A stretch of DNA of 64,000 nucleotides from Gonatopus flavifemur (GCA_018340375.1 JAFFJZ010000031.1:1674001-1738000), one strand, 5' to 3'. Shown: positions 54,534 to 64,000, numbered from the stretch's first letter. A program made the numbers and translations. The notes: generated by a model not told the origin, from the sequence alone.

Positions 54534-55424
54534 GCTTACAGTGCTTGTCGTGAATTTCAATTTGTGCTGCCTTCTGTTATTGTCAAAGACACCGAGATAT
54601 CTGCAACAATATTTGAAAGACTGCGTGAATGGCATCTGTTGTTTTGGTTTGGGCCCAAAAGACCCTGTGTAACCTTTACGTAAGTACTTCGAAGTGTGAC
54701 CTCAACGGGTTAATTTTTTTATTTAACAAACACGATCGATCTATGGTGCATAGCAATACTTTTGGTGCAGTTCTAAAAATGGTAATTTTCTACGACATTC
54801 AAGAAATATAAATAAAACAAGACAAAAAATATAACTCAATAACTTGAAATTACACATCAATTCGTCCATGAAATTTCTTGTATGTATGCTGCATTACAAA
54901 TCTTGAATAATCAAGCACGCGGAGTTCTCAGGCCGACCTCGTTTTGTCTAGATCTCTCGAATGCCGTGGAGTAATATTTTCGAAAATGAAACGAACATTA
55001 TCGTTATTTTCCAGAAATTAGTTTTGCTTGTGGAATTTGAAAATCAAACGTATTCGAATTTGAATAAAATACCCTTTCACTTCTATCGTCGAATTACGGC
55101 AAAATACGTCCTCGGAAAGAAATTTTCTCTTGACTTTGTGAAAAGTTGAGGCAAAATCCTAAGTCCCATGCCTTGGTAATAATTTTTTGTATTGAAAGCT
55201 TTCCAAGATACAGGCATTTGAAAAAAAGTGGGTTTTAGAAACCAAGAACTTCAACGTATGTTGTAAACCTGAAATCATAATAGAATAAGAAAAAAAGAAA
55301 CAAATGATACGTATCTCACATTTTTCAACAGAGAATTCGGGATAACCATTTCAAAAAGATTTATGAACTCTTGGAAAATCCGATATGGAATGATCCATAC
55401 ATAGCAAATAATTATCCCAAATAT
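54534..55424. other. No recognisable gene
   Basis: Interior of the 8.2-kb element with short open frames (54629, 54961) without recognisable domains. Confidence 0.45.
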
Positions 55425-55690
55425 GGATCATATATGTTTTTGACCGTTTCCTGCAAACATAGTATATGTTGCGCGCGGTACCATATATGCTTTATATGTA
55501 TCACTGATGAGGCTTCGGCCACATATATGGGGCATATATGGGTCATATATAGGTCATATATGGGTGTTATATATGTCATATATAGGGCATATATGCGGCA
55601 TATATGGACATATATGGTCATATATGTTTTGTGGGAATCATATATGGATCATATATGGGTCATATATGTGTCATATATGATTCATTTCCA
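55425..55690. repeat. Right CATATATG subterminal array
   Basis: About 20 copies of CATATATGG / CCATATATG-type octamers at spacings of 8-20 bases, many separated by one helical turn (GGTCATATATAGGTCATATA). It ends TCATATATGATTCATTTCCA just inside the terminal repeat. The array is analogous to transposase-binding subterminal repeats of CACTA-type elements. Confidence 0.85.
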
Positions 55691-55698
55691 CTAGGGAT

Positions 55699-55841
55699 AC
55701 GTCAATCGAACGTCGATTGAATGAATATCGTACATTTCGGATGTACTTTGTACGTTCTAAGTATATTTAAAACAGTCTTATTTGAATATTCTATGAACGT
55801 TTCTATTCCGTATATACTTTGAACTCCTGTTGCTGCTTGGG
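55699..55841. mobile_element. Right half of the split MITE
   Basis: Continues with ACGTCAATCGAACGTCGATT and ends CTCCTGTTGCTGCTTGGG, the complement of the family's CCCAAGCAGCAACAG terminus. Flank TG against TA at the left end of the other half, so its own duplication has one mismatch. It ends only 49 bases from DIP2 exon 10. Confidence 0.8.
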
Positions 55842-55889
55842 TGTGTTTCAGAAAATCAATTTTGTTGATAACCATGGAAATGCACTTAC

Positions 55890-56186
55890 TTGCAAACAAA
55901 TTGCAGTATTAACTCTGCAACCAAAGGATGTCGATACTGCTCGTGGGCTAAGACCAAGAGCTGAAAACAGTTTACTGAAGCTGGTAGTGAGTGCTATTCG
56001 AGGTCTCTCTTCTGCAACAACGACGCACGTTCTCACACAAGCCAAGCTAACACCTCGAGCTTTGAGAGCATGTACTGAAGAACCGAGACCTTTTGTACAT
56101 AATTCCATTACACCGTAAGAACAAAAAGTATCTCTAACTCGGGATTGGCTGACTGCTGATAGCCATAAAGCTGGATTAGCTTCCAC
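55890..56186 (-). CDS. DIP2: DIP2, exon 10
   Basis: Encodes 99 residues: VEANPALWLSAVSQSRVRDT, FCSYGVMELCTKGLGSSVHA, VRTCVVVAEERPRIALTTSF and AVSTSFGCRVNTAICLQ, all closely matching the middle of the second FAAL-like domain of DIP2. The acceptor is CTTCATCAACAG and the donor GTAAGTGC. Both exon ends are in phase 0. It sits at the right edge of the giant intron, 193 bases from the 8.2-kb transposon and 49 bases from the split MITE, yet its splice signals are intact. Confidence 0.97.
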
Positions 56187-57485
56187 CTGTTGATGAAGAT
56201 ATGTATATATGCATATGCATTCCTCTTTTTTTCTCAATTCCCAGATAGAAAAACGTGCTATGCATTTGCATATCATAACGTGCTTGGAATAGCATGTCGT
56301 GAACTTGATATTATAAACATAATTGAACTTGTTAGAGGTACACGTAATGGTGAGATCATGCATGCATTGAGGGATTATTCGCTTTGTATACCATGTTCGC
56401 ATGGACATAGTAAAATGCGAAAATACCTTGATACCATCATGGCAAAATTCATATATGAAACAGTTTGCAGAACTATACCTCCATTATCGACGCATTTTTG
56501 TACCATGTAATGCTGCTTTGATCATGCCAACAACATGGCTTATTTTCCCAGCGTGATATGGCTGAACATGGTACCAGAATCGTTAGATAATTGTGTCACG
56601 TCATGTGATGCGAAATGCATCAATTATTTCACCACGTTTTGCTGTTGTATGGAGCCAAAACTTTATAAAGCATTCCAACCTGGTATCACATTGCTTGATA
56701 AACGATTTGAGTTTATTGAATATATATGAATATCTATAATATGGCCCATATATGATTTATTTTCATTCATTGAGGGGTATAAAAAAAGTCTCTCTTTAAC
56801 TGATGTTAATAAGGTATCGATTCTTGCTGAGTTTCCTTCAGTAATGTCCCAAGTTAACCCAACTTACGAAATGGATTAATCAGTTTTGTACAAGTTGGAA
56901 CAACTTGAGACACGCAGAACGAACCTATTGAATCTATGCCTATACGCTGAAAAAACATACTACCGTCAATTCTTCCGGATTTCAACGCCATGGTATGCGT
57001 TAAGGAGGTGCTAGCGTCGATATAAAACCATAATAAATATCCCCTCAATGATGGACCGATTACTGTGGAACAAAATGTTTTCACGTAATGCATCCATAGT
57101 AAATGAGTTGTGACCCCATGATTCTCTTTTCAGATGCCATATCACGCATCCATAATTCGTTAATTATTGTGGAACATAACGTTCGCATAGATTTTCACCA
57201 ATAACGGTGTGTAATACGGGAACACGTTGGTATCATCATGCCAACATTTTCTTCCAAACTACGACTCAATTACGGTACCATTATGAACGCATTTTTCTAT
57301 CGGGAATAATCATCAGCAAAATACTAATATACTGAGAGTCCCAAAATACACTGCAGATCTTTTAGGGAGTGATTCTTGAGGCGAAACCAAGAAACTTTTT
57401 CTCTAGTAAAATACTAGATGATGTTGAATTCAAAACTTGAGAACTTTTATTATAATCATAATGTAATAAGAATAAAAAAACCAAC
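56187..57485 (-). other. DIP2 intron between exons 10 and 9
   Basis: Non-coding. Bases about 56735-56795 (GGCCCATATATGATTTATTT, ATTGAGGGGTATAAAAAAAG) repeat a phrase found at 47588-47642 beside the 8.2-kb element, so this is a fragment of the same repeat family. No other gene is recognised. Confidence 0.7.
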
Positions 57486-57821
57486 CTCTGATGGGGGTAT
57501 CAAAATAGAATGATGTCCGCTATATATACTACTCAAACACCACAAAGCGAATCCAAGACCAGAATAGGGATCCAAACACAACGCAATATGCCGAGAAGGA
57601 TAAAGTTCGCAAGCTAGTTTCATAGCTCGACAAAGAGAGGTCACAGCCGCATGAGACATTTTTATACCGGCGAGCATACCAGTTGTAGAAACGCTGAAAT
57701 CCAAATAAGCTAGCATTTCTGCCGTGGGTGCCCGGTACATTACAGGTAATTTCTTCTTCGGCATGTCGTCCATATCAAGAATGGCTGGCCAACTCTTAAT
57801 ATCAACGACATTATTGGCATC
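57486..57821 (-). CDS. DIP2: DIP2, exon 9
   Basis: Encodes 112 residues with AYLDFSVSTTGMLAGIKMSH, the counterpart of the A3 phosphate-binding loop of adenylating enzymes, and LYPSRHIALCLDPYSGLGFA. It ends IPPSE and joins VEANPALW of exon 10 in phase 0. Acceptor TTTTATATAG, donor GTTGGTTTTT (less typical but GT). Confidence 0.97.
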
Positions 57822-57898
57822 CTATATAAAATAGAACGAATGAAATTGCGTGCAAAAAACCCTTGTATCAGAAGAACACATAATTTCATTGGCATTAC

Positions 57899-58285
57899 CT
57901 TGGATTTGAGAAGCTTCAAGATATTCTGATTTGTGAGAACGAGTACGGATTTACTGACATCCACGATCATGCGTACTGTTGGTAAAGTAGTTTGAAGATT
58001 TTGAGGATGAGGAGGTCTAATAGTCACAGGCACTGCACCAACATAGAGGCAACCGTAAAATGCACATATGAGATCCGTGCCAGGTGGAAAAATTAATGCG
58101 ACATGATCTCCCGTATTAATTCTTCCTCGATCCAACAAGAGATTTCCAATCCTTTCGGCTTTTTTGTGTAGCTGCAAGCACGACAGGGACGTTGCCATTG
58201 CTCCTTTAGAATTGAGGGATGTGAAAATTACATGATCCGACGTGCTAACAGCACGCCATCGGAGGATTTCTGATATGAATTGATA
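57899..58285 (-). CDS. DIP2: DIP2, exon 8
   Basis: Encodes 129 residues at the start of the second FAAL-like domain: YQFISEILRWRAVSTSDHVI, LQLHKKAERIGNLLLDRGRI, HVALIFPPGTDLICAFYGCL and VPVTIRPPHPQNLQTTLPTV. Acceptor TTATCTGTTCCAG, donor GTAATGCC, both phase 0. These blocks are among the most conserved in DIP2. Confidence 0.97.
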
Positions 58286-58361
58286 CTGGAACAGATAATG
58301 AACATGAATTACAATACACTTTGCTTTCTGCACGGATTGTTCATCACTCCAGGTCACTGAC

Positions 58362-58474
58362 CTTTTTAGCACTATCACTATCTTCGTCTAGGACTCCCAT
58401 GTCTCGTCCTTGAGCTGAGGCAAGGCGATTGCCTTGGACGATGTTTCCTACCATGACACTGGCTGGACCAACGT
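58362..58474 (-). CDS. DIP2: DIP2, exon 7
   Basis: Short exon linking the two FAAL-like domains: DVGPASVMVGNIVQGNRLAS then AQGRDMGVLDEDSDSAKK. I chose the acceptor GATTCTGTTGCAG at 58475 because it keeps frame with exon 6 (…EVHS + G|AC = D). The earlier acceptor near 58513 (CTAACAG) would put the frame out and reach a stop, although the sequence just upstream of the chosen acceptor is also open in this frame. Confidence 0.93.
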
Positions 58475-59234
58475 CTGCAACAGAATCCCCCGCTACACGC
58501 CCCCGCACCATTCTGTTAGTAAACCAACGCAAACACTCAACCCGATAATGAGTAGCTCACACACTCTCCCCTGACTGAGGCCGGAAAAACGAAAGAAGTT
58601 AGGGCAAGTTGATTTTTGCTCCATGTTGAACGTTGTTTACAATATTCGTTTTACAACAGTTCTTTCGTGGATATCAGAAACTCACTTGAAATGCTTGAAA
58701 AAAAGATGCTTGCCTATGTAGCAATACATAATAATAAGTTATAGTGTAACATCCAGTTTGAATTTTGAATTGGAAAAAAAATTCAAAAATGTATTTTACC
58801 TTGTATTAATTTGATTCATCCACAACGGCACATATGAAATATTTTGTTGAAGATCAAAGATACAACTCCGATAACGCAAAGGATGTCATTCGGAACTCAG
58901 CCAAAAGAAAGAAAGATAACAAAACAAAATAAATATACATGCGCTAAAAGCATTTAAGGGCACTTTGGTGATTTAGGAGGTACTGAAATACCGTGTGACA
59001 TACAGATAAGAGGGAGGTACATCAGATAATTATTGATATAATATGCCTAAAATTGAAATATTTCATAGATCAACACATTCACTCTATCAATTCATTCGAA
59101 AATTTCACATACGATCCAACCAGCAGATGACAAATATTGAAAGTCAGCATATAATAAGATATCCGATATTTGGATCGCTTGTATTTTCTAGAATAATTTA
59201 CAAGCATTGTGAGAAAATAAAACTTTCGACTTAC

Positions 59235-59466
59235 CCGAATGCACCTCACGTGGTTTTGGTAAATTTGTCACACACGTATGTGGACAGAGTAGAACGTTTG
59301 CTGGATGAAGTGTACCTTCTAAGAAACGCCTCTTGGTTTCGGATAAATGAATACCACCAAGGGGTGTTTTAGGAAGGTAATTAGGTGGCACTAAAGCCAA
59401 GCAATATATTCCCACAGCGTGAATTGAGTCAACGGCCTGAAGAACCCTCGACATCCATTGAAAACT
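59235..59466 (-). CDS. DIP2: DIP2, exon 6
   Basis: Encodes SFQWMSRVLQAVDSIHAVGI, YCLALVPPNYLPKTPLGGIH, LSETKRRFLEGTLHPANVLL and CPHTCVTNLPKPREVHS, the C-terminal part of the first FAAL-like domain. Acceptor TTTCATCCAG, donor GTAAGTCG; it ends with one base of a split codon. Confidence 0.96.
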
Positions 59467-59522
59467 CTGGATGAAATAAATGAACATGAATTTACATTTC
59501 ACAAAATTCCCTGTTTAAAATT

Positions 59523-59835
59523 CCCAGGTGAATGGGATCGCGAACTTTACATGTGAACCCGGATTCCCACCCAGAAGCAGTAGGGGTTCCCAACAAGGAC
59601 CCGCGTTGTCCTTCCAGGTCCTGAGCGGGACCTTTCAGAGTCGCGTTCAGGGTCCCTCAAGTTCCCAGTCGGAACCCAAATGGCCCTGGCCCGCAACCTG
59701 AGGGCCCTCGAACGAGACTTGGAAGGGTCACTCGCAGGACCTTGAAGAACAAAGAGGGTTCTTGATGGAAACCTGACTGGTTCCGGGTGGAAATCCGGAT
59801 CCGCATGCGAATTTCACGATCCTATTCTTCCGGAG
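59523..59835. repeat. GC-rich fold-back MITE in a DIP2 intron
   Basis: AATGGGATCGCGAACTTTAC at the left is the imperfect complement of CGCATGCGAATTTCACGATC at the right, and CCCGGATTCCCACCC pairs with GGGTGGAAATCCGG. The interior is unusually GC-rich with many GGGACC, AGGGTCC and GGTTCC motifs (CAAGGACCCGCGTTGTCCTT). It stands out sharply from the AT-rich surroundings. Confidence 0.75.
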
Positions 59836-60726
59836 ATTTCCAACAAGGTCATGATTCATTTTTTGATAGTTAGCGCATAGGAGGTTATATAAGAATCTAC
59901 CAAGTTCAGAAGGACTTTGACATGTTCAGATCAATGTCAATAACAACATAATCAGAAAATGAATGTATTATCGTCGTTAAAAGGTATAACTTAGTCTTCT
60001 TCAACATAATATCAATGACAGAAGTGAAGAGCAAAAGCTGTTTTTTGGTTTTGAATAACACTTGTTGCCTCATATACATTTTCAACGGTTCAAGGTAGCG
60101 AGTTGGAATTCATATAGATTCAAATCCACTTGGAATAGAGTGGGCAGGGGGCTTAAGACATTTTGTACATGAACTAATGACTTGATGTAAACTATGAAAC
60201 TAACAAGCGTCAGTAGTTTTTTCCTTCTCCAGAACAGTGATGCCAGATTCGAGACCAAGACCGTTTTCACCCTCCCCATCAACCGCTTTCCCTTTCTCCC
60301 ACCGTGCGGATCAAGTCAGGTGAGGGAAAGAGAGAGTAATAGTCACTCTTCCTCTCTTGCTCGCCCGACCTAATCAGCATGATGGAAGAAAGGGGAAGCG
60401 ATTGATGGGGAGGGTCAAAACGGTCTCGATCTCGAATCTGGCATCACCGCTCCAGAACTCTCCTGGTAAAATATTCTAATGTGCGTTAAACATTTGCAAA
60501 AGCATGAGATTTCTAGTGATAATACTTGGGTTGTTTTAGAATCATTTAGATTTTTTGTGTTCAAATATTACCAAATGTTAATACCAGGATTTGTGAATGT
60601 TGAATGCACGCAGAGCAGTTCGTCGAAATAAATTCAATTTCCTATTCCAATGAGATTTTCTTATATTCATACGCATTCTTAGTAATCACTGAGTTATGAG
60701 TAACGAATGAATAATCCAATACTCAC
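59836..60726 (-). other. DIP2 intron between exons 6 and 5
   Basis: Non-coding apart from the fold-back MITE at 60231-60456. Two related fold-back elements within a 1.2-kb intron show insertion is not restricted to the giant intron. Confidence 0.7.
60231..60456. repeat. Fold-back MITE, CCAGATTCGAGACC family
   Basis: CAGTGATGCCAGATTCGAGA at the left pairs with TCTCGAATCTGGCATCACCG at the right; CACCCTCCCCATCAACCGCT pairs with CGATTGATGGGGAGGGT. Same family as 37359-37575 and its mirror, and 54017-54178. Confidence 0.85.
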
Positions 60727-61157
60727 TTCTTCTTCGCTGCAATCGGGCCGTTGTTCTGCGACTACACATATTCGTTCATCGCGTAACACTCGTACACTGA
60801 AGACAGCGATTCTACCACGATAAATGAATTTCATTGGTTCAACTGCCAATACGGTAGCGATGATATCATCAGCATTGTGTTTTCTCCCCGTTACCGTCAT
60901 GAGACCATCTCGAGAACCACAAACGAAGACTAAGCCACCAGGACCAAGGAAACCAAGCAACCCAGATCTAGTATATTCTACATCACCCAATAAACCACCA
61001 TCCGTTTGTAAAGGAGATACTTTGAAGGTATTGTTTGTTAAACCCTGCAGACCCCAATATTGGCTACCAGTTGCGGAACTGTGTACACATATTTCTCCCA
61101 CTTCATCAGTCTTACATATAAATGGTTGTCCTTCCATTTTGACTACTATGACAATAC
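60727..61157 (-). CDS. DIP2: DIP2, exon 5
   Basis: Encodes 144 residues: IVIVVKMEGQPFICKTDEVG, EICVHSSATGSQYWGLQGLT, YTRSGLLGFLGPGGLVFVCG, DGLMTVTGRKHNADDIIATV and RIAVFSVRVLRDERICVVAE. These are the A5-A8-like motifs of the first FAAL-like domain. Donor GTGAGTATTG, acceptor TTCATTCCAG. Confidence 0.97.
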
Positions 61158-61237
61158 CTGGAATGAATGTACAATCGTTTGTTAATTCCGCTCAAATAAT
61201 GAAGAATTATTATTGAAATTCATAAAAACATACTCAC

Positions 61238-62051
61238 TTCCAGGCATAACTTGCCCACAGTCTTGTAAAGTCAAGGAAGTTAATGAATTTTCTTGATCTA
61301 CCCTGACAACTCCATAACTTAGTCCTGACATAGAAAGAACTCCTCGTCCGGTCGCATTGACTCCAGCTCGTCCTGGCCTCCTAACTGAAACTGTCAGCGC
61401 TTCACTCGAGGAAGCGCACGGACACACAGCATCTGGCCTGAGTCCTTTGGATTGAAATACCGAGAGGAATTGATCGCAGGACGACAAAGACCAAGGATTG
61501 GCACCATCCGCAACTAAAAGCAATCTCAAAGACGACAAGCAAATGTCTTTATGGTCCTTCGTTGCTAAAAGTCCCCAATGAAGATCTCGGGACTTCACCA
61601 CAGCCACACTCGCTCTATGTTTCGTAATCATTTGCATCCAACTTGCAGGATTGACTTTCATCAATGCATAAGGTATGAATATCACGTGCATTCCGTTCAG
61701 AATACTTGTCAGCGTACTATGCCAAAGACCAACTTCTCGTTTGAAATCTAATACGCAAACCATATTCTCCCCTTCTGTGTAACCACAAGCCTGCGTCAAA
61801 GCACGACAATGAGCCAGCATTGCAGCCCTTGTGACTGTCACGCCCATCACTGAACCATCCTTATCAGTAGTGTATTCAATGTATGCTGGTGTATCGTCGG
61901 TTAATCGTGGTGGGGGTAACCAATCCTTAGGTGTTTTGGCTAAATGTTCTGTAATGAACCAATGAAGTTTGGGCCATCCTTTAAATGCCACCACCTCGCC
62001 AGTTGCCGTTTTCGGTAGTCCTTTGAGACACGCTTCACTAGTTAAAGCCAC
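61238..62051 (-). CDS. DIP2: DIP2, exon 4
   Basis: The largest exon (271 codons) covers most of the first FAAL-like domain: VALTSEACLKGLPKTATGEV, DTPAYIEYTTDKDGSVMGVT, LDFKREVGLWHSTLTSILNG, VICP-type CPCASSSEALTVSVRRPG and LSMSGLSYGVVRVDQENSLT. The A3 loop reads YTTDKDGSVMG, more diverged from the usual S/T-G-T-T-G than in the second domain. Acceptor GATTCATGCAG, donor GTGAGTATG. Confidence 0.97.
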
Positions 62052-62156
62052 CTGCATGAATCATTCATCGGTTTAATGAGAACATTTGGAAGAATTGAAT
62101 TATGAAAAATTCAAAACACACATAAGAATGTGCTGGAAAATCGACTATAGTCCTAC

Positions 62157-62493
62157 CTGAATTCCACAGCTCCCAAGCAGAAAACCAATTTGTTGGGAAC
62201 CTGCGTCCCTTCTTGTGAGAGGAACTTCGATGGGCACAGGAACCATGCCAGCTTGAAGGCACCCGTAGAAAGCACACATAAAACTTATTGGATCGTTGTT
62301 TGGGTACACCAAAGCTATTCGATCTCCAGGTTTCAAACAGCATTCCCCGGTGCGACTTAGAGCCTTATTTAATAAAGTGTAAGCTATTTTATGTGAACGA
62401 CTTAGTAACTTTCCGTAAGTTAATGTTATACACAATTTGCCATTCGGATCGAGAACAGTTGCTGCGGGGGCTTTATAAGTCGCCGATCCATAC
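62157..62493 (-). CDS. DIP2: DIP2, exon 3
   Basis: Encodes the start of the first FAAL-like domain: YGSATYKAPAATVLDPNGKL, CITLTYGKLLSRSHKIAYTL, GDRIALVYPNNDPISFMCAF and YGCLQAGMVPVPIEVPL. Acceptor AATGTTGTAG, donor GTAGGACT. The preceding exon supplies AG of the split Arg codon. Confidence 0.97.
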
Positions 62494-62569
62494 CTACAAC
62501 ATTATTGAATAATTCGAAATTTGTGTCTAATAAGTCAACAACATTCGCTAATCGAGAATTCAAAATTAC

Positions 62570-63062
62570 CTTTGAATTGCAGCCTCGAGTGATCTCGGCA
62601 AACCAGAAGCTACCGAACAAGGTTCTCCGATCGCCGAAGTCATAGAACCACCTTCAGGCTTTGGAGCGTTTGGATCTTTAGGATTAGCTGCGATCTCGAG
62701 TTCGATGTCGTCATCTTCATAGAATTCAGGTAATGGTCTTCTTTTTGGTCGTTTCAAAGTATTTAGTAATTGTTGAATTTTTGCTGAGACCTTCCAACGA
62801 CCGGTAGTACCCGTATTATTTTGATCTTCAACAACATGATAACGGTTGACGCGATCGGCACCAGGCCGTCTTGTCGATTGTTGAGTCACATGTGTGCTGC
62901 TTATGTGAGTCACATCTGGTGGTTGTATATTGCAGTACGCATGAGGTGAATACTCAGCGATATCGGTTATATCTGCACCTGGTGGTCTTCTTGCTGGTGG
63001 TCTAGGTGGTGGTGGTGTTTCTCGAGCGGATCCTGTGCTGCTTGTATCTGAAAGCCCTGTTC
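62570..63062 (-). CDS. DIP2: DIP2, exon 2 of those visible
   Basis: Encodes a low-complexity linker: GTGLSDTSSTGSARETPPPP then RPPARRPPGADITDI, several Ser/Thr-rich stretches, GRWKVSAKIQQLLNTLKRPK, a DDDIELEIAANPKDPNAPKP segment and SMTSAIGEPCSVASGLPRSL. The linker lies between the N-terminal DMAP1-binding region (outside the window) and the first FAAL-like domain. KVSAKIQQLLNTLKRPKRRP is the recognisable conserved piece. Acceptor TCTGATGATGTTAG, donor GTAATTTTG. Confidence 0.95.
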
Positions 63063-63662
63063 CTAACATCATCAGATACTGATATATTCCAACTCAACAC
63101 GTTATGATTATTTTTATAACATAGTGAGGAATGAGTAATGAATCACATATAATATTCAATCTGCATGGCCACACGGCATTTGCATTGGAATTTTCTTTGG
63201 CGTAATAAGTTTAGTTACAACAATTCAATAGACAGGAATGTTGATTTTCAATGCAATGAATGTTTATCTCAAAAGGTTACTGGTGCCGTGTACAAGCCAA
63301 ATTATTCACTGCAAATTACTTGAAAGTGCTTGGATAAAAGTGAAATATCCCTCTGTACAGCAGTGTTTGAAGGCATGTAGGATTGTTGTACAGAGCGATA
63401 TTCTTATTTCAATGAAGCATTTTTCAATAATCCGGAGTAAACGACTTGGTTAATGTCACGTTCGCTAGTATATCCCCAATCAAATAGATCAATAGGTCCA
63501 AAAAACACTTGATGTGACATAAATAAATTATCAATCGAATTCGGAATTTCAACTATGCCTAGTAATCTCATGATGTTGAAATTACAAACGTCAATCGTAG
63601 ATGAATCATACTGTTTCATATACAGTGAATCAAAATCAAAATAAGTTGATTATTTAATTCAC
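63063..63662 (-). other. DIP2 intron
   Basis: Ordinary AT-rich intron; no repeat or gene recognised. Confidence 0.75.
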
Positions 63663-63857
63663 CTGTCAGACCACCAGCTCCAGGACTTTCCTCTGTGACA
63701 ACACTGTCTTCATCACTACTGGTTTCACCGCTGTCACGACGTTCTCGATCAGGACTCCTCGCCATAACGGAGGTTCTTTTAGATGGCATTGGTAGAGATG
63801 GCTTTGGTCGCCCTTGCATCGCCGCCAATGCTTGTTGAACTGCTTCTTGGCGCACTT
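63663..63857 (-). CDS. DIP2: DIP2, first exon visible
   Basis: Encodes EVRQEAVQQALAAMQGRPKP, SLPMPSKRTSVMARSPDRER and a Ser/Glu-rich segment ending GAGGLT. PMPSKRTSVM with the preceding E-V-R-x-E-A-V-Q is a conserved block of animal DIP2 following the DMAP1-binding region. Its first two bases complete a Glu codon from an exon beyond base 64000, so the gene's N terminus is outside the window. Acceptor ATATTGTATTGTAG, donor GTGAATTAAA. Confidence 0.95.
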
Positions 63858-64000
63858 CTACAATACAATATAAGTGATTCAATGATTCGACTTTCACACA
63901 TACTTGATATGGAGAACATGCATAATATTACGGAAAAATAATAAAGCATTACATGTACACATGTTTTATACTGGAAGAACAAATGTTGGAAAAAGTCTAA
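63858..64000 (-). other. DIP2 intron, truncated by the window
   Basis: AT-rich, non-coding; the next upstream DIP2 exon is not in the window. Confidence 0.7.

Larger units (their letters stand above)
47474..55696 (-). mobile_element. 8.2-kb CCC...GGG DNA transposon with CATATATG subterminal arrays
   Basis: It begins CCCTAGTGGAAATG and ends CATTTCCACTAGGG (14-base perfect inverted repeat), with AT on both sides (47472-47473, 55697-55698). CATATATG octamer arrays lie just inside both ends (47490-47612 and 55425-55685). A second, longer inverted repeat lies further in (47765-48240 against 53280-53755). Between them on the minus strand is a decayed transposase-like gene (50360-48711), so this may be the autonomous type behind the CATATATG MITE at 8842. 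Short CCC/GGG ends, 2-bp duplications and subterminal motif arrays recall CACTA/CMC elements; the superfamily is not proven. Confidence 0.82.

Noticed and set aside
58475..58532. Alternative upstream extension of DIP2 exon 7 (NRMVRGRVAGDSVA)
   Set aside because: The acceptor at 58513 would leave the frame out of phase with exon 6 and run into a TAG; the acceptor at 58475 keeps frame and gives the conserved DVGPASVMVGN.

Overview
This is animal DNA, almost certainly from an insect. It is AT-rich, intron-containing and packed with transposable elements. The only host gene I can assemble is an ortholog of DIP2 (disco-interacting protein 2) on the minus strand. Its relics (RTE retrotransposon, mariner, piggyBac, hAT, Transib-like) and many short fold-back elements fit an arthropod; a hymenopteran is possible but the sequence does not settle it.

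Layout. Twelve DIP2 exons run right to left: ten between 63.86 and 55.89 kb and the last two at 6.83-5.95 kb. All splice phases agree, giving 1,479 codons plus a stop; the N-terminal part lies beyond base 64000. Exons 10 and 11 are separated by an intron of about 49 kb (6833-55889), and nearly everything else in the window sits in it. Reading left to right: 1-5.9 kb is flank and probable 3' UTR with nested fold-back elements. 7.5-9.5 kb is a broken repeat-encoded gene split by a CATATATG-rich MITE. 11.0-13.0 kb is a dead piggyBac. 15.66-25.20 kb is a hAT element with an 8-bp target duplication. Its transposase is split by a 5.4-kb Transib/RAG1-like element (17214-22633) whose ends begin CACAGTG and which is flanked by the 5-bp duplication CGACC. 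26.7-32.2 kb is an RTE-type retrotransposon interrupted by an insert that carries a mariner. 33.52-46.79 kb is a near-perfect inverted repeat with 6.5-kb arms and a 247-bp spacer. 47.47-55.70 kb is an 8.2-kb element inserted into an older MITE.

A recurring theme is a clan of otherwise unrelated elements that begin CCC, end GGG, carry a 2-bp target duplication of variable sequence, and often contain many short palindromic subterminal repeats (CATATATG, CCCATGCG, TGTCAGGA). At least ten such insertions can be delimited exactly. A second clan begins CACNGNGAAAAA-like and is flanked by TA.

How the parts relate. The transposons are passengers in a DIP2 intron, and their insertion order can be read from the nesting. 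The intronic 13-kb palindrome would fold into a very long hairpin in the DIP2 primary transcript, which is the most obvious way the repeats could affect the host gene.
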